From the NCBI GenBank assembly GCA_017506865.1, contig JAFCMP010000346.1, positions 310,001 through 374,000 on the forward strand: 64,000 nt of DNA. The letters run 5' to 3'. Position numbers and translations under genes: made by a program. Origin of the DNA: Tribonema minus. Lineage: Eukaryota > Sar > Xanthophyceae > Tribonematales > Tribonemataceae. The notes under the pieces were generated by a model. That model was given only the letters and a program-made list of their open reading frames with translations. It made no database searches and was not told where the DNA came from. Below, one piece after another: positions 32,346 through 42,800 of the stretch. How positions within the stretch are numbered: position 1 is the first letter of the stretch; each line of letters begins with the position of its first letter.

Positions 32346-35300
32346 GCCGCCTCGTCCTTCCTCTGCTTGGCGCGCGTGCACGGCGCGCAGAAGCACGGCT
32401 CAAACCTCATCTTGGAGTCGCCGTAGTGGAACGTCAGCTCTTCGCCGCGCTCGATCGTGCGCGTCGTGATGAGCGCATACGTCGCGGGCGCGAACGCCGG
32501 CAGGCCCGCGTTCGGCGCCGCGGTCGCCGCGCCGCACTCGCCGACCACGCGCACCATCTTGAGGTTGGACTCGCCGCACTGCGGGGGAGCGTCACAGGTT
32601 TTGTTTGTTTTTCAGGGGGGGAGGGGGATTAGGCCAGAGAGACGTCACCGAAAGCATCACAACGCGAGCTTTTCTCAAGGGGGGGGGGGGGGGTTGAGGC
32701 CAGAGAGTTCACCGAGAGCACCACGAACCACCTCAGCAGAGCAGCATCTGCAGGAAGATAGCATCGCTCTATACTTCAAGCGCCAGGCTCAGTCTTGTAA
32801 CTTCACCTGGCGTCCTTCTCATGCAGCATGACGTGGGAATAGCATAGGCACGCATCTATGGCCATGGGCTCACGTGCGCTGCTGGAGTATCCAGGCACAT
32901 GACCGACGAACATTGGTGCCAGCACCCACTGCGTGGTTCAGAAAGCCGCCCACATTGTGGTAGATTGCGGCGTTAAAGCGTGCGCGCGCTTTGTGACCCA
33001 CACTGCATTTGAACACACTCCTACCTTTGAAAACTACTTGAAGGGAAGGCAGAGGCGGCGAACAATTGAGTGTTGGTGCCAAACACGCACACCGCGTGGT
33101 TCAGAAAGCCGCCCGCGTTGCGGCAGACGGCGGCGTCAATCATCCAGAGTGTGCGCGCGCTGTGGCTTGCATATATATATATACTTATATATCCAGAGGA
33201 CTGCAAGTGAAAGTAGGCCGTTGAAGTACCCACATAGTACACAAACAATCACTTGTCAGGAACAAAAGCACATGCTTGCTGGCGCACGAGCCACATACCG
33301 CGTGATTCAGGAAGCCGCCCACATTGCGGTGCACGGTCGCGTCGATCACCCACAGCGTGCGCTGTGGCTCATGTTGCTCTTGAAAATGCTCCTGATCCAA
33401 AGTCTTGCAAGTGAAATCAGGCCGTTGATGCATCCCAAAAGTACACACACTAAAACTCATAGCGCAGTGATCGCTGGCGCACATACCGCGTGGTTCAGGA
33501 AGCCGCCCACGTTGCGGTACACGGTCGCGTCGATGACCCACAGCGTGCGCGCGCTGTGGCTCGCGCTGCAGTAGAAGCCGTAGCTGCCCTTCTTCTGCTC
33601 CGTGTACACTGTCTCCCGCTCCTCATACTCCTCCATCGTCACCACTTCGCCCGCATACACGCACACCAGGCAGTCCTGCGCAGAAAATTTGCGGGGCAGC
33701 GAGAGGGCGCGCACGCGCGTGTGTCAGGGAGCGCGGCGGCGGCGCCAGCGACGACTGCTATTTCAACAACAATAATTCTGCTCAAAATCGCGAACTATTG
33801 TGCATACTCCTCCATTGTCACCACTCCGCCCGCGTACACGCACACGAGGCACTCCTGCAGGGTGCGCAGCCAAGGCCAAGATCAAGAAAAGCGCACGTGC
33901 ATGTCAGAGTGCGCGGCAACACCTGAAGCTGGAGCGCGCTAGGTCAAGAGAGAACAGCGGGTGTGCGTTAGAGAGCGCGCCGGCGCCTGGCATGCACCGC
34001 TTCGCAGCGCGTGAGCTCAGTGCTCAACGCGCTCCAGCCCCGATGCGCCTCAATGGGGCGCTGCTCGCATGCGCCGCTTCGTGCTCATGTGACTGTCGTG
34101 AAACCGTCCTGGTACATCATGGCGCACGCACGTGCGGCAGCCACTCCAGCACGAGCACGCCCCACGTCGTGAAAGCACGCACAAAACTGTCATGCAACTG
34201 TCATGAAACTGTCACGAAACTGCCACGCACCTGCGGAAGCCACTCCAGCGTGCGCACGCCCCAGCCCTTCACGCCGCGGTGCTTGAAGACGAGCAGCTGG
34301 CGGTCGACGCCCTGCTGCGCCGCGCGCATGCCGCAGTTCACCACCGCGCCGCTGGGCGCCACCTGCACCACATTGTTGAGCATCATCGAATGAGTGTTGG
34401 CGTTCATGAGGAACTTCAAGTGATGGTCATCGCGGGTGGACGCCCTTCTGAAGCAGTGGCAGTTCATGAGGAACTTCAAGTGATGGTCATCGCGGGTGGA
34501 CGCCCTTCTGAAGCAGTGCGTGCGGTTCGGCCGAGGGGTGTCATTGTGGTCACGGCGCGCAAGGCCTGAATTCTCTGCAGCCAGTGTACTTATTGAAGTA
34601 CCCAAACTCGATGCACTGGCGAACAGCAGACCGCATGCCGCAGTGCACCACCGCACCACTGGGCGCCACCTGCGCCACAACGTTGAGCATCATCGAAAGC
34701 GCGGTTTCGTGAGGAATTGCAAGTTTTTCAGCGTTGCCGCTTCTGAAGCGGTCCCAATGTGGACAAGCGTTGTCGGCCTGATCCTCTCTGTATGTACAAC
34801 CGGCGTCAGCAGGTCGATCTAGTCGATGCAGACTTGCGCGCCCATGTATCTTGATGTTGAGCTCAGCCGATGGCGCGCTTCTGTGCGGAATAACAAGTTG
34901 ATTGTTTTGTTGCGGATGGACGGCAGCCTGAGGGATAGAGCCGTGGCGAGTTGAGCGCTGTTACGGCTCACAGCTCATATCTGCGAGGGCTAGTCCTATC
35001 GCGTCTCTGCTGTCACGCCTCACACTAGCGAGGGCTAGTCCGAGGCTTTGTCTGCAACCGTTGCGCAGACTGACATCAGTAATCTTGCGCGCTTCATGGT
35101 GAGGAACTTCAAGTGTTGGCCGCTGCAGTTCGCCACAGGGTGGGTGCCCTTGTAAAGACGCGGCGCGGCCGTTTCGCAGAATACACTCGCGCGCTTATTG
35201 AGACGGAACTTCAAGCATTGGGTGGAACTTCAAGTATTGGTTGACTGCAAGTTCGCAAGCTGTACCTGTCGCCACGTCGTCAGGAGCACATGCACGCATC

Positions 35301-38300
35301 CCCAATGCGAGGCACACAGCATGCGCCGTGGCTCTGGCACGCTGTCAGGCTTCCTGAGCGCTGACTCCACTAGTTGTAGTAGGGTTGGGGTAAGAGATTA
35401 GGGTTCGGCGGGCAGGAGATGCACCTGATGGCGAGAATCAACTAAAAGTATCTGACAACAGGGCGTACTTGACAGCAGGCACTCAGCATGCCGCCCTTGC
35501 CCTCCACCTCAGTGCGTTGCCAACGACAACTCTGGCATCAGCAGCTCATACAAGTACATGATCAGGGGCGCATACAAGTGCCCGACAGCGGTGAATCCAT
35601 GGACAAGTACCTGGTAGCAGGGGCACAGCATGTTGCACTCCGTGCGCGCGCTCTGGCGCTGGTTGTGCGCCGCGCAGCCCGTGCACTTGGGGGGGGCGCT
35701 CGCGTCCTCGCCGCGCTTGCGCTTGCTGCCGCACCTGCTGCGCATCAACCGCACGCAGGGCAATGTACGTAGTGACAGCACAAGGGGTCAGCAAGTGAGA
35801 AAAGGTGGTGGCGCTGATCGCACGCGATCTTTGCCGCAGGGTGCGCTCGCGTCCTCGCCGCGCTTGCGCTTGCTGCCGCACCTGCCGCCAAAGCGCGCGC
35901 GCGCATTCGCAGCACAGGGTAGCATTGGTTCATGTTGCCATGAAGGTTGGGGAACCTCACAAGGAGAAATCCAAGTGTTTGTTTTGTGGTCAGAGCAAGG
36001 AAATTATTAGAGCACTTGGGGGACGCGTTCGCGTCCTCGCCGCGCTTGCGTTTGCTGCCGCACCTGCCGCGCATCGACCGCACACGAGGCACCGCACGTA
36101 GCGACAGCACAAGAGGTCAGCAAGCGAAAAAAGGTGGTGGCGCTGATCGCACACAACCTGTGCCGCAGGGTGGCGCAGGGAACTTCCGACGAAGACCTTT
36201 GAACTTGGGGGGCTCGCTCGCATCCTCGCCGCGCTTGCGCTTGCTGCCGCATCTGCCGCCAAAGCGCACGCGCGTATTGGCAGCGCAGGGTAACGTCAGC
36301 AAGCACTGGGGCATGTACTGATAGCACAAGGTGAGGTTGGCGAGTTGAAATGGGCGGCGCTGATTGCACGCGACCTGTGCCGCAGGGCGTGAACTCGCTG
36401 TTGTGAACTTCAACTTGAACATACTGGCACACAAACTTCAACTGTGACAGCACTCACGTGCAGGGCCTGGGCGCGCGCGGGCTCGCAAGCTGCCAGTTGA
36501 AGACGACGCCGCGCCCCTCGATGACGCGCGTGACGTACGTGAACTCGTCGCTGGGGAACGGCTCGTCGTCCACCTCGTTGAGCCACGGCACGGGAACGCG
36601 CTCGAGCCCGCAGCTGATGTCGCGCCCGAGACGCGCACCGCGCGGCCACTGGTACAGCACCTGCGGAGCGAAGGAGGGTTCGTGAGTGTTCTGGTCGCCG
36701 CCGTTGTCATTGCGTTCCCATTGTCGCCATGTGTTGGCCGGGACCGGCTGATGTTTGACTCAATAAATCGGACACGCAGCTGATGTCACGCCTGAGGCGC
36801 GCGCTGGCAGCACCTGCGCACAGGCTTCGTGGAGAAGGTTGCGTAAGCGTTCTGGTTGCCAGTGTTGTCGTCGCGAATCACGGTGTGCAGGCATTGTGGT
36901 CACCGACGCAGCCATCCCTACACACCCCACTTGCAAATACTTTGATGCATGTACATATATACCAGCAGCAGCGCTCACTGTTCTGTCATCCGGGTACAGG
37001 CCTGCGTACGTCGTGCGCAGCACGTACCTACGTACCCATTATTCTAAACATACATATACATACATACCTACAGCAGCAGCAGCACTCACCGTTCTGTGAT
37101 CCGGGTCCATGCCCGCGTACGTCGTGCGCAGCACGTACCTACGTACCCATTATTCTAAACATACATACACATATCATACCTACAGCAGCAGCAGCGCTCA
37201 CCGTTCTGTCATCCGGGTCCGCACCCGCGTACGTGGTGCGCAGCACGTACATACGTACCCTTTATTCTATACATACATGTACATACATACCAGCAGCAGC
37301 AGCAGCGCTCACCGTTCTGTCATCCGGGTCCGCACCCGCGTATGTGGTGCGCAGCACGTACATACGTACCCTTTATTCTATACATACATGTACATACATA
37401 CCAGCAGCAGCAGCAGTGCTCACCGTTCTGTCATCCGGGTCCATGCCCTCGTACGTCGTGCGCAGTACGTACGCGCTGGCCATGTCGTGCTGCTCGCACG
37501 CGACGTCGTACGCCGTCAGGCACTTCTGCAAACCTGCGGGACCATGCAAAAGCCAGGTCATGTAAGGTGAATGTCGGCAGAGACTCTCGGCATGGGGCGG
37601 GGGGGGCGGAGCACAGTCCACGCCCTTGCTTACCTTAATTAACTGACCCTACATAATGTTTACTCCACTCCACTGCGATGGTAGAGTTTTCAGGTGAAGT
37701 ACTGGTGAATACGGGCGCAGACTCTTGGCATGAAGGGGGGGGAGGGGGGGGAGGGGGCGGCACAGTCCACACCTTCGCTAACCTTATTTTTCTAACCCTA
37801 ACCCTAACTCTACATGTACTCCACTGCAAGCACGAAGTACTCAGTGAAGGTGCAGGTGAATGCGCGCACAGACTCTCTCAGCGTAGGGGGGGAGAGGGGA
37901 CGGTGCCGGCGCCGCACAGCGCTCGCGCTTACTAACCCTAACGAAAAACAAAGCAAAAGATCGTAGAGCTCTAGGTGACAAGGGATGCAAACCCTACTCC
38001 ACTGCAACGCCTGGTTCAGACGCCAGACGACCTCAGTCATCGACAGGGCGACCGCAGTCGCAGTGGCGACGTACCGTGCTGACTCAAACTAGCAGGCACA
38101 CGCAGGTGCGATGCAACATCAGCCACGGACGCCGACCAGCCTCACTCACACCGGCGGCGGGCACTGTGCGCGTGTGCAAGCGGCTGACTCGCACGCCAGC
38201 AACGTTCATGTGCGTGATATCGCTGCGTCGCGCACGCGCACACGCACCAGCACCACAAAAGAACGCGTTGGCGACATCAGTTACATATGCCAGTCAATCT

Positions 38301-39840
38301 TACAGCGGCAACGTACTGCAGCTAGGTAGTCCATTATGTACCTGGAATCGGCGCGGCGGGCAGGCACACGCGCGGCAGCCCCCCGCGCAGCGCGGCGCCG
38401 GCGTTGCACACCACACCCCCTGGCCCTTTGACACGACATCAGCTACAGACGCCTGACCTTACAGCGGCAACATACTGTTGTTGTGTACTCATCATGTACC
38501 TGGTATCGCCGCGGTGGCAGCAACGCGCGCAGCAGCCGCCCGCGCAGCGCGGCGCCGGCGCCGAACGGCAAGTCTTGGCCGTTACCGCAATATGAGCTAC
38601 AAACGCCAATCGCTTTTCGTGAACGAATCAAAAAATCGTAGAGCTCTAGGCGCCAACCATCTTATAGCGGCAACATGCTGTAGTAATGTAGTCTATACAT
38701 ACCTGGTATCGCTGCAGCGGGCAGGCACGCGCGCGGCAGCCCCCCGCGCAGCGCGGCGCCGGCGCCGAACGGCACGCCGTCGCCCGCGCCGCCCGCCGCC
38801 ACGCGCGCCGCGTGCAGCATGAGGCTCAGCCCCTCGTACCAGCCCTGGCGCGCCGCCAGGTGGAGCGCTGTCACGCTGGCGCGCGGGTGCGGCTGGTGCG
38901 CGGGGTCCGCGCACGTGGTAGCGCGAAGTATCTGCGTGGGGGTGCGTGAAGCGGGGGGGGATGGGGTATGTAAGGGTATGGATGGGGGCAGGTACGGGAG
39001 GTGGCGACGCTGCGCACGTGGTGGCGCGAAGAATCTGCGCACGGCGCGTCAAGGGGGGGGTATGTAAGGGTATGGATGGGGGAGGGTACGGTAGGTGGAG
39101 CGCTGTCACGCTGGTGCCCGCGTGCGGCTGGTGAGCGGGGTCGGCGCACGTGGTGGCGCGCAGGATCTGCGCGCGGCGCGTAGGGTATGCAGGGTATGAA
39201 TGGGGGTAGGTACGGGAGGTGGCGATGCTGCGCACGTGGTGGCGCGCAGAATCTGCGCGTGGCGCGTGCCGGGGGGGGGGGGTATGTAAGGTATGAATGG
39301 GGGCAAGTACCGGAGGTGGAGCGCTGTCACGATGGCGCGGGGTCGGCACATGTGGTGGCGCGCAGGATCTGCGCACGGCACGCGAAGAGGGGGTATGTAT
39401 GGTATAAACGAGGGTAGGTAATGCTGTGCACGTGGTGGCGCGCAGAATCTGCGCGCGTCGCATGAAGGCGTGGGGTGTATGTAAGGGTATGGACGGGGGT
39501 ACGTACAGGAGGTGGAGCGCTGTCACGCTGGTGCCTGCATGCGTGGTTGGTGCGCGGGGTCGGCGCACATGGTGCCGCGCAGCATCTGCGCGGCATGTGC
39601 ACGCACGTGTGCATCCTCGAACAATGGATCTGGTATATGCTTCTGGTCGACTTCACCATAGAGCGACGAGCCCGCCATAGCCGCAATGCGCGCCGTGCCT
39701 AACCTTGTAGACGTCGGCGAGGTTGCGCCGGTGCGCGGCGCCGCGCAGCGCCTCGCTCGCGGCGCACACGCGGCACCTGTACTTGCGCGCACCGCCGCTG
39801 CCGCTGCCGCCGCCGCCGCCGCCGCCGCCGTCGTCGCCGC

Positions 39841-39876
<36 letters not shown>

Positions 39877-42800
39877 CGCGCTTCAGCCTGTGCGCCACCT
39901 TCGCCGCGCATTTGACGTGGAAGTGCACGCCGCACATGTGGCAGTGGTGCCACGGCACGGCGCCTTGCGGCTCCAGGCAGGCCACGCATGCTGTGCCGCG
40001 CCATTTGATGGTGGCTGCGCCGCCGCCGCTGCCGCTGCTGCCGCTGCAGCTGTCCCTGACAGCACTGCGGGGCACGATGCGCAGCGCAGTGGCACGTTGG
40101 AAAGCAGGCTTTATTATGGTGTGACAGGAGCGCCGCAGGTGGCGGAAGCGTGGAAACACGTGCCGCGCGATAGCAATTGCGGCAGCAGGCGTTGCGTCTT
40201 CACCAAGTGCAGTCTGTAGGCGATGACAGCACGCTGCGGCGCGCCGCACTGCGCCGCTTCATGAATGTGCCGCTGACTCGGCCGCCATATAGGGTTGGCT
40301 ACTGTCAGGCTTAGCATTACGTTTAGGGTTAGGGGTAACATGCTACACGAGAGAGCGGACGGAGCCGCGGAGCGCTGACAAAAGACAATGATGACGTGTA
40401 ACGAGCGCAGTATGCGACGTGCTCTCTTGGGTGTGCACACAGCATTCAACGGTGAAGTGAACAGTCATGCCACCGCTCAGCAGCTCTGGTCACGGTACGG
40501 CATGCTTCGGCGTCTGTCTGATGCGCCGCAGCTGCCGACGCTGACGGCACTGCTGCCGCGTGGGCGGTGCGACACGCTTCAAGTCATCCACCGGTGCTGC
40601 TTGTGCTGCTCGTCGTAAGCGAAGCAAAGTGTGGTGCACGTTGCGCACGCGTGTCGTCATGTATAGCGGCGCCAGACTGCACATGACTGCGCAAGCGGTG
40701 AATTACGCTGAGCTCTGTGACGGTTCAAGCAGGCGAGGGGAAGGGGTGCGCTGACTGCGACTGCTGCGCGAGATGCGGCAGGCGATATTAGCACCTAGCT
40801 CAGTGCTTGCCCAGGTGCACGCCGTATGGCGGCGTCGCTGGAAGCAGAGCAGCAGAACGGACTACCGCTCTGAGGTGCATGACACTGCTCTGAGGTGTGC
40901 CATGGCGTGCAGCTGGCACAGCAACAAAATGCTCAGCAGCAGCAGCACTGGCGCAGTCATGCGGGCGCTCACCACAGCTGCTGCTCGCGCACGAGCGGCG
41001 ACAGCGCGCCGCGCGCCGCGTGCGCGCGCGCCGCGCACGCGCGCACCGCCATCTCCAGCTGCGCCGGGCAGCGCCCCATCGCCACGGGCGTGACTGCCGC
41101 GTCCGCCACCGCCCTGTCCCCGCCCACCAGCGCAGCACGGCTCAGCGACAGATCCACGCGCAACAGCGCTCCACGCAGCAGCAGCAGCGCCTCCGCCTCC
41201 GCCCCCCCCTCCTCCTCCTCTTCCTTCACTGCAGCAGAAGAGAACGCCGCCGCCGACGACGGAGCGGCGCCGCTGCTGCCACGGCGGTGCGGCGGCGGCG
41301 GCAGCAGCAGCGCGCCGAGCGCGCCCGCGCGCGCCGCGTCTGACGCCAGCAGCGCCAGCAGGCAGCTGACGGCCCACGCGTGGCGCAGGCCGGGCATCGG
41401 CGCGGCGTCGATGGCGTCGCTCAGCGCGGCGAGCACGCGCGCGACGGCGGCCGCGGCATCAGACGACGACAGCGATGCGGCTGTAGTCTCAAGGACGGCC
41501 GCTGCGGCAGCGGCGGCGGCGTCGCGGCGACTGCCATGAGCCCTGGTGACCGTGGCAGTGGCCGCAGCTGCAGACGAGGCAGCGGCGGCGGCGGCAGCAG
41601 GAGCGGCGGAACCAGCAGCGGCGTCAGCCGCGGCGATACCGGCAGCCGCCGCTACGGAGTCGCCGCTGCCGCTGCCGCGGACGGCGAGCGCCGCAGCGGC
41701 GTCGGTGGCGGCGCTCTTCTGCGGCGACGCATCCTTCGCGGCACCGCCGCCCAGCGCAGCGGCGGCGGCGCGCAGCGCCGCGGCGGCGGCGGCGGCGCGC
41801 GCGCAGCGGCGGCGGCGGAACGGCAGCGAGAAGGGCGGCGGCGCATCGGTTTCGGGGTCCAGGTCCCACTCCTCCTTGTCGTGGAGAGCGTCCGCGGCTT
41901 TGCGGTGCTTGGCGCAGTAGTGGAAGCGGCGCGCGTCGCGGCCGCCGGGGCGCGTGTGCTCGCCGCAGCGCACCGTGCGGCGCGGGCGCTCGAGCATCAT
42001 GCAGTACGCGTGGAACTGCGGCGGCGGCGGCGGCGGGCGCGGCGGCGCGGCGAGGTCAACGTGATGTAAGGGGGGTATGATTGTCACATGGTAACGATTC
42101 AAATATCGTAGACCTCTAGGCGACAAGGTGTGGTTGACAGCGGGTGTGGTTGACAGCGGGCGCTCGAGCATCATGCAGTACGCATGGTACTGCGGCGGCA
42201 GCGGCGGCGGCGGGCGCGGCGGCGCGGCGAGGTCAGCGCGATGTGAGGGTAGGTATGATTGTTACATGGAAACGATTCAAAGACCGTAGAGCTCAGGTCA
42301 CAAGGTGTGGTTAGTCGCGGGCGCTCGAGCATCATGCAGTATGCATGGAACTGTGGCGGCGGCGGCGGGCGCGGCAGCGGGGCGGAGCGCTGAGTCAGCG
42401 CGTCCCGGCGATGCGAGGGTAGGTATGATGGTAATGTGTTGCGACAGTTTGAGCACCAACACAGGCATTGATCACCAAATCGTGCAAGTGCACACAGGTT
42501 GCATGCAATTGTCAATGCACAGGAGAGCGAGGACCATTGGTTCAAGCATCTGCTCGTCAAGTGGATAATGATTGTAGCGCATGTCGCATTCATAATAAGA
42601 GGTGCTGGCCGCACAAAAGCCTGTGTGCAGCGCTCAGCCTATTTGTGTCTCATCATGTGCCAGACACGCTATTTACACTCGCCAAAACTTCAGGGCAACA
42701 ACTGTCTCTGTGAACCTTCCGTTTGTAACCTCAAGTGATCCATATTTTGAAGTGCAATGATGGGTACTGTTGAAGCAGATCAGGACGTGATGGGTTTCAC

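Noticed and set aside
36965-37420. Regular 112 bp direct repeats resembling a CRISPR array
   Set aside because: The repeated unit contains an exon end, a GTGAGC donor and TACATA runs; there are no variable spacers of constant length, and the host is eukaryotic.
41380-42069. 229-residue Arg/Gly-rich frame opposite methyltransferase exon 4
   Set aside because: It is the complement of the polyalanine linker and ePHD codons; composition is extreme and no splice partners exist.
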